Of a stretch of DNA of 6,558 nt, positions 1 through 6,295 are shown in pieces; the stretch's first letter is position 1; each line of letters opens with the position of its first letter. The DNA is from an uncultured Geobacteraceae bacterium. Lineage in GTDB: Bacteria; Desulfobacterota; Desulfuromonadia; Geobacterales; Pseudopelobacteraceae. A program made the translations under genes and the position numbers. The DNA is taken from the NCBI GenBank assembly GCA_903879825.1, contig CAIRND010000345.1:1-6558 (forward strand). The letters are read 5' to 3'. A model generated the notes under the pieces. It searched no databases. It was not told the DNA's origin and saw nothing but the letters and a program-made list of their open reading frames with translations.

Positions 1-1161
1 ATGCACACCCCGCTCGGCTACACCATTCCTTTGGCGGCCGGCATGCGCGAGCGCCTTAAACTGCCGGTTTTCTGCACCGGCCGCATCAACGATCCGGTCA
101 TGGCCGAGAAGGTACTGGCCGCCGGCCAGGCCGACATGATCGGCATGTGCCGCGCACTGATCTGCGATCCGTATATGCCCAAAAAAGCTTTTGAAGGACG
201 CATGGATGATATCCGCTACTGCGTCGCCGACAACCAGGGCTGCATCGGCCGCATGGGGGTCAACAAACTCCTCGGCTGCATTCAGAATCCGGCGGTTGGC
301 GAGGAAAAAATGTGGGGCGAAGGCACCCTTGAAAAAGCGGCGTTCAAGAAAAAAGTCTTTGTCGTTGGCGGCGGACCTGGCGGAATGTGGGCCGCAAAAA
401 TGGCCGGTCGCAGGGGGCACGACGTCACACTATTCGACAAAAACGAAGCTCTGGGGGGCCAGATACTCACGGCCATGAAGGGATCGGGCCGCGATGAAAT
501 CGGCGTCATCATACGCAATGAAAAAGAACAGGTCAGTAAATCAGGAACAAAGATCAAGCTGGGTGTCACCGTGACGGCAGAGCAGATTAAAGCGGATAAG
601 CCGGACGTCGTCATCATTGCCACCGGCAGTCTCCCCAAAGAGCATCCGGTTGGCGGCGCCGATGGCCCCTCGGTCTACAATGTCTGGGAGGTGTTAAACG
701 GTCAGGCACTGGTCGGAGAAAAGGTCTGTCTGATCGATTACGATGGTCACCACCGGGCAACCTCCACAGCCGAATTCCTCGCTGATCAGGGGAAAACCGT
801 ACACATCATTACTTCAAGCCTCTTCGTCGGTGCGGAACTTGGCCCGACACAGGATCTCTACCTCTCACGGCAGCGACTCCTCAAGAAGGGAGTGACCTTC
901 ACCCCGGATATCGCCGTGATGGAAGTTGGCGGTGAAACCGGCGCCAAAACGATCAAAGGGTTCAACGTTTATTCCAATATCTGGGACGAATGGGGGCCGT
1001 TCGACACACTCGTTCTGGCGATGGGACAAAAATCAGACGATTCGCTTTACATGCAGCTCAAGGGCACCGTGCCGGAACTGTACCGCATCGGCGATAGCGT
1101 GGCTCCCCGCAAGATCGATATGGCTATCTGGGAAGGCCATAAAATCGGGAGGGAGATCTGA
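1..1161 (+). CDS. OYE/FadH/TMADH-family flavin and iron-sulfur oxidoreductase, mycofactocin-associated (3' part)
   Basis: This is the C-terminal 386 residues of a protein whose family is usually about 650-680 aa. The reading frame is open at the left edge, so the ATG at base 1 is probably internal. Residues 1-60 hold the last strands of the FMN-binding TIM barrel (FCTGRI, then GQADMIGMCRALICDP). An iron-sulfur motif follows at C74, C81 and C93, with D77 where FadH has the second cysteine. A FAD/ADP-type Rossmann fold starts at 119 with GGGPGG (123-128). The second nucleotide-binding site (242-272) starts LIDYDGHHRAT and lacks a GxGxxG fingerprint, as in trimethylamine dehydrogenase. GDSVAPR (364-370) is the family's C-terminal FAD motif. 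Trimethylamine dehydrogenase passes electrons from its cluster to ETF. Because the ETF alpha gene starts inside this stop codon (TGATG), I infer a dehydrogenase that feeds this ETF. Its substrate is unknown. It best fits the mycofactocin-system FadH/OYE oxidoreductases. Confidence 0.88.
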   Translation: MHTPLGYTIPLAAGMRERLKLPVFCTGRINDPVMAEKVLAAGQADMIGMCRALICDPYMPKKAFEGRMDDIRYCVADNQGCIGRMGVNKLLGCIQNPAVGEEKMWGEGTLEKAAFKKKVFVVGGGPGGMWAAKMAGRRGHDVTLFDKNEALGGQILTAMKGSGRDEIGVIIRNEKEQVSKSGTKIKLGVTVTAEQIKADKPDVVIIATGSLPKEHPVGGADGPSVYNVWEVLNGQALVGEKVCLIDYDGHHRATSTAEFLADQGKTVHIITSSLFVGAELGPTQDLYLSRQRLLKKGVTFTPDIAVMEVGGETGAKTIKGFNVYSNIWDEWGPFDTLVLAMGQKSDDSLYMQLKGTVPELYRIGDSVAPRKIDMAIWEGHKIGREI

Positions 1162-2165
1162 TGGGCATCAACGGCAAAATACTTGTTTTTGTCGATCTTC
1201 CCGGTGGCGAACTGGATGAGACCGGGCGGGGACTGCTCTCCTACGCAGCCCGCCTGGCCGGAATCCTTGCCGCACCGTGGGGAGTGGCCGTGGCCGTTAT
1301 GCCCGACAGCCAGCAGGTTGCCTCCTTCGGCGCCTATGGCACCCCGACGATTACCTGCATAAACGACGGAGAAACCCTGCTCGACACACCGGCACTGCTT
1401 GGCGCACACCTCGCCCGACTGGCACAAAATGAAATGGCAACGCTGCTACTGCTGCCTCACAATGATCTGGGTTCGGTAGTAGCGCCTGTTGTGGCTCATG
1501 AACTTCAGGCAGCAATTATGACGGAACTGGTTACCGTCAGGCAGAGCGCAGACGGAGTGCGGCTCTCGCGCAGAGTGCTTGGAACCCGTATTGCTGAAAC
1601 CAGGGTATGGGATGGCATAAAGTTTCTCGTCGCCACTGTCCCGCCACGGGCACTGAGCCAGGTAATTATGGCCACCTTCCGCAGCAGCGTACCGACACTG
1701 TCGCACTGGTCTCCGGCCACTCCCGTATCCATAGCTGCGGCAACCATCACCGGCCGCATTCCGCCCGACCCGCAGACGGTTGACCTGACGGAGGCGGAGG
1801 TTATTTTCAGCGCCGGCAAAGGGTGCACCCCGGCCACCTTCGAGCAGTTAAAAGAGTTGTGCCAACTTCTGAACGTCTCCTTTGGCGTTACCCGCCCGGT
1901 TTACGACCTCGGCTGGACCGGCTTCGAAAGAATGGTCGGTCAGACCGGCCGCACGGTAACACCCCGTTTATATGTGGCCCTGGGGATTTCCGGCTCCATG
2001 CATCATGTGGGAGGCATTAAAGATTCCCGCCGCATTGTTGCAGTAAACAGCGACGCGAAAGCGCCCATCTTTCCCAATGTCGATGAAGGATTTGTCGGTG
2101 ACCTCACAGAGTTGCTGCCGCGCCTTTTGGAGCAGGTCAAAGCAGCGATTGGAGGTGCATCATGA
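1161..2165 (+). CDS. etfA: Electron transfer flavoprotein alpha subunit (EtfA/FixB), mycofactocin-associated type
   Basis: This is the large ETF subunit, which binds the electron-carrying FAD and shuttles electrons from dehydrogenases to a quinone reductase. At 334 aa it is of normal length. Residues 1-190 form the variable N-terminal domain that packs against the beta subunit. The conserved C-terminal FAD domain is clear: SAGKG (217-221), VTRPVYDLGW (243-252) in place of the usual G-x-S-R-x-x-x-D-x-G-W, VGQTGRTVTP (259-268), LYVALGISGSMHH (270-282) and KDSRRIVAVNSD (287-298), then APIF. HH at 281-282 replaces the common QH pair. The ATG shares one base with the upstream stop and has a strong GGAGG site at 1148-1152. 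The gene overlaps the next by four bases. Its beta partner lies three genes downstream rather than adjacent. I recognise the family confidently; assignment to the mycofactocin-specific subtype rests mainly on context. Confidence 0.93.
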   Translation: MGINGKILVFVDLPGGELDETGRGLLSYAARLAGILAAPWGVAVAVMPDSQQVASFGAYGTPTITCINDGETLLDTPALLGAHLARLAQNEMATLLLLPHNDLGSVVAPVVAHELQAAIMTELVTVRQSADGVRLSRRVLGTRIAETRVWDGIKFLVATVPPRALSQVIMATFRSSVPTLSHWSPATPVSIAAATITGRIPPDPQTVDLTEAEVIFSAGKGCTPATFEQLKELCQLLNVSFGVTRPVYDLGWTGFERMVGQTGRTVTPRLYVALGISGSMHHVGGIKDSRRIVAVNSDAKAPIFPNVDEGFVGDLTELLPRLLEQVKAAIGGAS

Positions 2166-3460
2166 GCAAGACCTATCAGGCAATTGTTATCGGCGCCGGA
2201 CCGGCCGGCTCTTCAGCCGCACTGGTTATGGCCCGCGCCGGTCTGGATGTGGCACTGGTTGAGCGCGGTTCTTTTCCGGGTGAAAAGAACATGTTCGGCG
2301 GAGTCCTGCATCGTATGCCGGCTCTGGAGGAAATCTTCCCCGACTTTTGGGACCGTGCAGCTCTCGGGCGGCACATCATCAAAAAGGGCGTCACCTTCAT
2401 GACCGATGACTCCAGCTTCAGCACGGTTATCGAAGCGGGCAACTTTGACACCCCCCCGTTTAACGGCTACAGCATTTTTCGCCCCCGCTTCGACAACTGG
2501 CTGGCTCAGGAAGCGGTCAAGGCCGGTGCAACGCTGATCACCCGCGCCACGGTTGATGATCTGGTCTACAAGGATGGCAAAATTGCCGGCGTGACCATAG
2601 TCGGCCGCCAGGGAGAATTACGGGCGCCGGTCGTAATTGCGGCTGATGGCGTACTCTCCTTTATCGCCAAGAAAGCCGGTCTCAGACAGCCGACCTTTGA
2701 CCCCTCCCAGATGGCGGTTGGCGTCAAGGGGCTTATCGACATGCCCCGCGAGATGATCAACGACCGCTTTGGACTGGTACGTGAGCAGGGCTTTGCCAAC
2801 GAGTTTGTCGGCTGCACCGCCGGAGTGCGCGGCGGTGGTTTTCTCTACACCAACTACGATTCACTCTCAATCGGTCTGGTTTTCCACCTTGCCAGTCTTC
2901 GCACCAGCGGTAAAACCCCGTACGATCTTCTCAATACTTTTATGGAACAGCCTCAGGTTGCAAAAATGATCTGCGGCGGCAAGCTTCAGGAATATTCAGC
3001 GCATCTGATTCCCGAGGGTGGCTACGACATGATTCCGGAACTTGTTGGTGACGGCATTCTGGTGACTGGTGACGCCGCCGCACTCTGCAACGCCACCGGC
3101 CTCAATCTGGAGGGGATCAACCTGGCATCGCAATCGGGAGTAATCGCGGGTAAGGCGGTGATAGAAGCACACCAGAACAAGGATTTCAGCAAACGGGGCC
3201 TCTCCGCATACAAAACGCTCCTTGATGAAAGCTACGTTATCAAAGACCTTAAAATGTCCCGGAAGGCTCCGCACATGCTGCACAACGATCGCATCTACAA
3301 TGAATATCCGGAGCTAATGTGCAGCTTCATGGAAAGCATCTATCGCATCAACGGGGCGCCGAGAGAAAACCTGACCAAGCTGTTTCTAAAATCAGCCAAA
3401 GAAAAAGTCGGTCTGGGCAATATGCTGGCTGATGGCTTCAGCGCCTGGAGAGCACTATGA
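2162..3460 (+). CDS. fixC: FixC-like ETF:quinone oxidoreductase flavoprotein
   Basis: This flavoprotein should accept electrons from ETF and pass them to membrane quinone. At 432 aa it matches FixC rather than the ~550-residue mitochondrial ETF-QO, whose ferredoxin domain is supplied here by the separate next gene. The N-terminus is a dinucleotide-binding fold, AIVIGAGPAGSSAA (7-20), with an acidic strand end at VER (33-35). MFGGVLHR (44-51) and FRPRFDNWL (106-114) follow and are typical of the FixC/geranylgeranyl-reductase superfamily. AADG (160-163) and GDAAAL (303-308), then TGLNLEGIN (312-320), form the second FAD contacts. There is no signal peptide or clear membrane helix, so membrane contact would be peripheral. 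The start has GGAGGT at 2151-2156. ATGA overlaps at both ends indicate translational coupling with ETF alpha and FixX. The direct electron acceptor, menaquinone or another quinone, is inferred. Confidence 0.92.
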   Translation: MSKTYQAIVIGAGPAGSSAALVMARAGLDVALVERGSFPGEKNMFGGVLHRMPALEEIFPDFWDRAALGRHIIKKGVTFMTDDSSFSTVIEAGNFDTPPFNGYSIFRPRFDNWLAQEAVKAGATLITRATVDDLVYKDGKIAGVTIVGRQGELRAPVVIAADGVLSFIAKKAGLRQPTFDPSQMAVGVKGLIDMPREMINDRFGLVREQGFANEFVGCTAGVRGGGFLYTNYDSLSIGLVFHLASLRTSGKTPYDLLNTFMEQPQVAKMICGGKLQEYSAHLIPEGGYDMIPELVGDGILVTGDAAALCNATGLNLEGINLASQSGVIAGKAVIEAHQNKDFSKRGLSAYKTLLDESYVIKDLKMSRKAPHMLHNDRIYNEYPELMCSFMESIYRINGAPRENLTKLFLKSAKEKVGLGNMLADGFSAWRAL

Positions 3461-3735
3461 ACATCGATGAGATCTTCGACTACACCAGTTTCACCATCGA
3501 CCGGGAACCGCATATTGTGCTGGATTACGACATCTGCACCGGCTGCGACAACCGGGGCTGCGTCAACTCCTGCCCGGCCCGCTGCTACACCTGGTCGGAG
3601 GAGGAAAAAAAGATGACGTTTGTGCATGATGGCTGCCTTGAATGCGGCACCTGCTACGTTGTCTGTCACCGCAACGCCTTTACCCGATGGCGCTATCCCC
3701 GTGGTGGTTTCGGGGTCGCGTACAGAATGACGTAA
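3457..3735 (+). CDS. fixX: FixX-like ferredoxin (two cysteine motifs)
   Basis: This small iron-sulfur protein of 92 aa is the usual partner of FixC and stands in for the ferredoxin domain of ETF:quinone oxidoreductase. The first motif is C27-x2-C30-x4-C35-x3-C39-P and the second is C60-x2-C63-x2-C66-x3-C70. Eight cysteines are therefore available, enough for two [4Fe-4S] clusters, and C43 is an extra. The second motif sits in GCLECGTCYVVC (59-70), and the C-terminus carries RYPRGGFGVAYR (79-90), a FixX hallmark. H71 follows C70 where ferredoxins commonly have proline. The start overlaps the fixC stop by four bases (ATGA), with GGAG at 3447-3450. A 31-base gap follows, the only real gap before mftF. 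It probably forms a complex with the upstream FixC-like protein and relays electrons within it. Confidence 0.92.
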   Translation: MNIDEIFDYTSFTIDREPHIVLDYDICTGCDNRGCVNSCPARCYTWSEEEKKMTFVHDGCLECGTCYVVCHRNAFTRWRYPRGGFGVAYRMT

Positions 3736-3756
3736 CGGCAATTTATCCCTATCTTT

Positions 3757-3760
3757 GGAG
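3757..3760 (+). promoter_or_regulatory. Ribosome binding site that sets the etfB start
   Basis: GGAG lies six bases before the ATG at 3767. An in-frame TTG at 3755 would overlap this site and has no site of its own, so the ATG is preferred. This trims four residues from the longest possible reading. Confidence 0.75.
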
Positions 3761-3766
3761 TATCCC

Positions 3767-4660
3767 ATGCCCAACGCTACACTCGATATCCTCGTGCTCC
3801 TGCGCGAGACCAATGATCCCCGGCCTCCCGCCCGCGTCACCACCCGGGGCGCCGGCATCAGCGAGCGGGGTCTGCGGCGCACACTGAACCCTGCTGATCT
3901 GGCGGCTCTTGAAGAGGCGCTCTGCCTGAAAGACAGCCTCGGCGCCACCGTTACCGTCCTGGCCATAGGTCCGGCCCGGCTTGATGACACCATCAGACTG
4001 GCCTTCTCGCTGGGTGCGGAACGAGGCATCCGTTTTTGGGATCATGGCATGGAGGGTGGTGATGCCAGTGCCGATGCTCGTGTATTGGCACGCATCATAA
4101 CGATTCTCTCACCGACACTCGTATTTACCGGTAATCGCCTCACCGATCGCGGCGACGATCCGACCCCTGCCCTTGCCGCTGCCGCAACGGCCCTCCCCTG
4201 CATCGCCGCAGCCGTTTCACTGGTCCCCCAAAAAGGGCTCGTTGAGGCACAGCGTAAATCAGACCGGGGTGCACGCCAGATGGTCAGCGCCACGATGCCC
4301 TGCATGGTTCTCTTCGAGGAGGTCCGCACGCCGCGTTACCCCTCTGTTGATGCCCTCACCAACGCCTTGACGGCCACCGTTGAACAATGGGATTTGGCTC
4401 ACCTGGGCCTGCCGTTCTGGGAAATCGGCGCTGCCGGCGCCTCCCTGGCTGCCGCTGATTTCGGTGTTCCCCGACCCGACCCGGTGCGTGTGGTGACGCC
4501 TGATCCATCACTGCCCGCTTTTGAACGGATTCTGTCACTTCTCTCTGGTGGTATTAAAGCCCGCACCGGCACGTTGAACCAGCTATCTGCCGATGACACG
4601 GTCAGTGGCCTGGTGCGAATTTTCCGTGAAGAAGGATTACTAGTGGACGCACCCGTATGA
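3767..4660 (+). CDS. etfB: Electron transfer flavoprotein beta subunit (EtfB/FixA), divergent mycofactocin-associated type
   Basis: This is the small ETF subunit, 297 aa from the ATG at 3767, somewhat longer than the usual 250-260. Conserved parts are LDILVLLRET (6-15), LNPADLAALEEALCLKD (40-56), TVLAIGP (63-69), the second-nucleotide region TGNRLTDRGDDPTPALA (121-137), and the family signature ending in RTPRYPS (187-193), which includes the partner-docking loop. The nucleotide loop matches neither the AMP-type nor the DGDTAQVGP-type sequence of electron-bifurcating ETFs, so its bound nucleotide cannot be read from sequence. The extra length is in the C-terminal ~85 residues, an arm that in the family wraps around the alpha subunit. 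The gene follows fixX and overlaps mftF by four bases (ATGA). Family membership is firm; bifurcating behaviour is neither shown nor excluded. Confidence 0.88.
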   Translation: MPNATLDILVLLRETNDPRPPARVTTRGAGISERGLRRTLNPADLAALEEALCLKDSLGATVTVLAIGPARLDDTIRLAFSLGAERGIRFWDHGMEGGDASADARVLARIITILSPTLVFTGNRLTDRGDDPTPALAAAATALPCIAAAVSLVPQKGLVEAQRKSDRGARQMVSATMPCMVLFEEVRTPRYPSVDALTNALTATVEQWDLAHLGLPFWEIGAAGASLAAADFGVPRPDPVRVVTPDPSLPAFERILSLLSGGIKARTGTLNQLSADDTVSGLVRIFREEGLLVDAPV

Positions 4661-6135
4661 ACTATCGACTGAGGCACAACGTGGAGCTGGTGGAACGTGA
4701 CGGAGAAAACTTTCTCATGTCAAAAACGCCACTGAGCGTGCTGCGCCTCAACCGCTCGCTGGCTGATCTGGTCGAACGGGGCAGTGACGGAAAGTTGATC
4801 AGCGCATCGGCCCTGGAGCAGGGCGTTATGGAGCAGTTGACAACAAAAGGGTTTGCCGAACGGGTGCGGAGTACTCCAGAGCGAAATATAACGGTTCCTG
4901 AAGTGAGCATTGTCATTCCGGTGATGAACCGGGCCGACGAGTTGCGGCGCTGCTTGACCTCCCTGACTCAGCTTACCTATCCGCACGGAAAATTGCAGAT
5001 CATTGTCGTGGACGACGGCAGCAGCGACGATTCACCACTGGTCGCACGCGAATTCGGCGCGATCCTGATTCCTTCAGGCGGCGTCGGCCGTGGCCCGGCG
5101 GCAGCCCGCAATGTCGGTGCCGCTATCGCACAGGGCGAAATACTGGCGTTTATTGATTCCGACTGCAGCGCCTCTCGCAGTTGGCTGTGCGAATTAGTGC
5201 CGGCCTTTGCCAACCCCGACATGCAGGCTGTCGGCGGGCAGGTAGACGGCATGTGTACCGAATCAGCGGTCGATCGCTATGAAGCGGTCATGTCCAGCCT
5301 TTCAATCAGCTCCCGTGAGCTCACCGGCAGTGGTGGTACCGACACCTTTTATCTGCCAAGCTGCAATCTCCTCGTTCGACGTAGTGCCTTCAGGAGTGCC
5401 GGCGGCTTCAAAGACAGTATGCATGTGGGCGAGGATGTCGATCTCACCTGGCGCCTGCGCGATAACGGCGGGACAATTTCCTACCTTCCGGCAGGAAATA
5501 TCCTTCACGAACATCGTAGCTCGCTGCGCTCATTCATGTCCCGGCGCTTTGATTACGGCACCTCCGAGGGGATGCTGCAGATTCTCCATCCTGCCCGGCG
5601 CAAACGCATGACGCTCCCTCCGCTGCTGGTTCTGGTGCTCGCACTCTGCCTAAGCGCACCGTTCACGGCAGGATTGTCGCTGCTGCTGGCGGGCGGAGTG
5701 CTCACCATCGATGCGACCGTCGTCCGGCGCCGGATCAGCGCGCAAGGCCTGCCCATCACTTTTTCCGCAATTCTGGCCGGACGACTCCGGGCCATCGGCA
5801 GCCTGGCCTATTATCTCTGTTATCACCTGATACGCTACTATTCAACCGCGCTGGTGGTAATTTCCCTGATCGTGCCGGAGCTTTGGATTCTGTTTGGTAC
5901 GGTTCTGGCCTGCTCCTCCGGTGTCGACTACGCCATCAAAAAGCCGAAATTATCATTCCCTGTCTTTGCAGCCATCTACCTTCTGGAGCAACTTTCCTAC
6001 GGTGCCGGCGTATTTTGGGGCTGTTTCAACAAAAAATGCTTCGCCTCTTACAAGGTGGACATTTTCAAGCAGACACTAGATACTCTTATCAACCATCAGT
6101 CGAAGGACAACGTAATGTTATCAAGGCAAAGTTGA
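4657..6135 (+). CDS. mftF: Mycofactocin biosynthesis glycosyltransferase MftF
   Basis: MftF-type enzymes add glucose units to premycofactocin, giving the oligoglycosylated redox cofactor. This protein has 492 aa in three parts. Residues 1-80 resemble a PqqD-like peptide-recognition domain (YRLRHNVELVERDG, then SVLRLNRSLADLVERG). Residues 82-300 are a family 2 GT-A domain: VSIVIPVMNR (83-92), VVDDGSSDDS (117-126) for nucleotide-sugar binding, FIDSDC (165-170) with the metal-binding DxD, GGFKDSMHVGEDVDLTWRL (249-267) with the catalytic-type ED, and HEHRSSLRSF (284-293). Residues 318-455 contain several hydrophobic stretches, probably membrane segments, followed by LSYGAGVFWG (446-455), which resembles the C-terminal MftF signature. 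The start overlaps the etfB stop (ATGA) and has only a weak ribosome site, so it probably depends on coupling. This gene is the anchor for calling the cluster mycofactocin; the precursor peptide and radical SAM genes are not in view. Confidence 0.88.
   Translation: MNYRLRHNVELVERDGENFLMSKTPLSVLRLNRSLADLVERGSDGKLISASALEQGVMEQLTTKGFAERVRSTPERNITVPEVSIVIPVMNRADELRRCLTSLTQLTYPHGKLQIIVVDDGSSDDSPLVAREFGAILIPSGGVGRGPAAARNVGAAIAQGEILAFIDSDCSASRSWLCELVPAFANPDMQAVGGQVDGMCTESAVDRYEAVMSSLSISSRELTGSGGTDTFYLPSCNLLVRRSAFRSAGGFKDSMHVGEDVDLTWRLRDNGGTISYLPAGNILHEHRSSLRSFMSRRFDYGTSEGMLQILHPARRKRMTLPPLLVLVLALCLSAPFTAGLSLLLAGGVLTIDATVVRRRISAQGLPITFSAILAGRLRAIGSLAYYLCYHLIRYYSTALVVISLIVPELWILFGTVLACSSGVDYAIKKPKLSFPVFAAIYLLEQLSYGAGVFWGCFNKKCFASYKVDIFKQTLDTLINHQSKDNVMLSRQS
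6056..6084 (+). promoter_or_regulatory. Possible sigma-70 promoter inside the mftF 3' end
   Basis: TGGACA (6056-6061; five of six matches to TTGACA) and GATACT (6079-6084; four of six matches to TATAAT) are 17 bases apart. Transcription would start near 6091, about 50 bases before the structured leader. This could give the aldehyde oxidoreductase its own transcript, but matches of this quality also arise by chance. Confidence 0.25.
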
Positions 6136-6139
6136 ATTA

Positions 6140-6262
6140 ATCTGTGAGCAACTATTTTTACTCCGAGCCTGACCGCCTACGGGATTTCTCTCACGGCGGC
6201 AGGCCATTGGGTTGCACGGGAAACGGTGCAGCCTTCCTTCGAAAAGGAGAATTTCATCTGTG
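6140..6262 (+). repeat. Seven-base direct repeat competing for one complement
   Basis: ATCTGTG occurs at 6140-6146 and again at 6256-6262. Both copies can pair with CACAGA at 6268-6273: the first as a long-range closing helix of six base pairs, the second as a local hairpin of seven base pairs (6257-6263 with 6267-6273, loop CAC). The two pairings exclude each other. Confidence 0.6.
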
Positions 6263-6273
6263 CCACGCACAGA
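6140..6273 (+). promoter_or_regulatory. Candidate Moco/Tuco (molybdenum/tungsten cofactor) riboswitch
   Basis: This leader between mftF and the aldehyde oxidoreductase has several strong helices. GCCT-ga-CCGCC (6167-6177) pairs with GGCGG-c-AGGC (6195-6204). GGTTGCAC (6210-6217) pairs with GTGCAGCC (6226-6233) over eight base pairs, including one G-U, around a loop containing a GAAA tetraloop closed by G6219-C6224. TCCTT (6235-6239) pairs with AAGGA (6244-6248). TCTGTG (6141-6146) can close the whole element with CACAGA (6268-6273). CTCCGAGCC at 6161, GGCAGGCC at 6198, and the GAAA-capped hairpin fit my memory of the Moco RNA motif described upstream of molybdopterin genes and tungsten enzymes. 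The gene it precedes is a pterin-dependent oxidoreductase, as expected. No U-run terminator follows, so control of translation is more likely than attenuation. The structure is seen directly; the ligand class is recognition from memory. Confidence 0.72.
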
Positions 6274-6289
6274 ATAAGGGAAAGGAGAA
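6243..6289 (+). repeat. Nine-base direct repeat that duplicates the ribosome binding site
   Basis: AAAGGAGAA occurs at 6243-6251, in the 3' arm of a leader hairpin, and at 6281-6289, where it forms the ribosome site of the next gene. The pyrimidine arm TCCTT (6235-6239) can pair with either copy, which would allow the real site to be masked. Confidence 0.6.
6281..6287 (+). promoter_or_regulatory. Ribosome binding site of the aldehyde oxidoreductase gene
   Basis: AAAGGAG ends eight bases before the ATG at 6296. It is the strongest site near this start and fixes it. It lies just 3' of the riboswitch-like element, where leader folding could control its access. Confidence 0.8.
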
Positions 6290-6295
6290 ACACGT

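Noticed and set aside
1..3. ATG at base 1 as a true start of the OYE-like gene
   Set aside because: The protein would begin inside the TIM barrel, about 260 residues into a family of ~650. The frame is open to the edge, so this is a window cut and not a short gene.
3755..3766. TTG start giving ETF beta four more residues
   Set aside because: The TTG overlaps the GGAG that serves the ATG at 3767 and has no ribosome site of its own. The family N-terminus aligns from the ATG.
3340..4029. A 229-residue antisense reading frame
   Set aside because: It lies opposite three well-supported genes, spans their junctions, is rich in Arg/Ser/Ala as expected for GC-rich shadow frames, and shows no motifs.
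6258..6275. Hairpin at 6257-6273 as an intrinsic terminator
   Set aside because: The stem is short and no run of T follows it; the next bases are purine-rich and include the ribosome site.
6140..6290. Cobalamin riboswitch
   Set aside because: AATAAGGGAAAGG superficially resembles a cobalamin-aptamer block, but the GCCACTG B12 box and the other conserved parts are absent, and the downstream gene is pterin-dependent.
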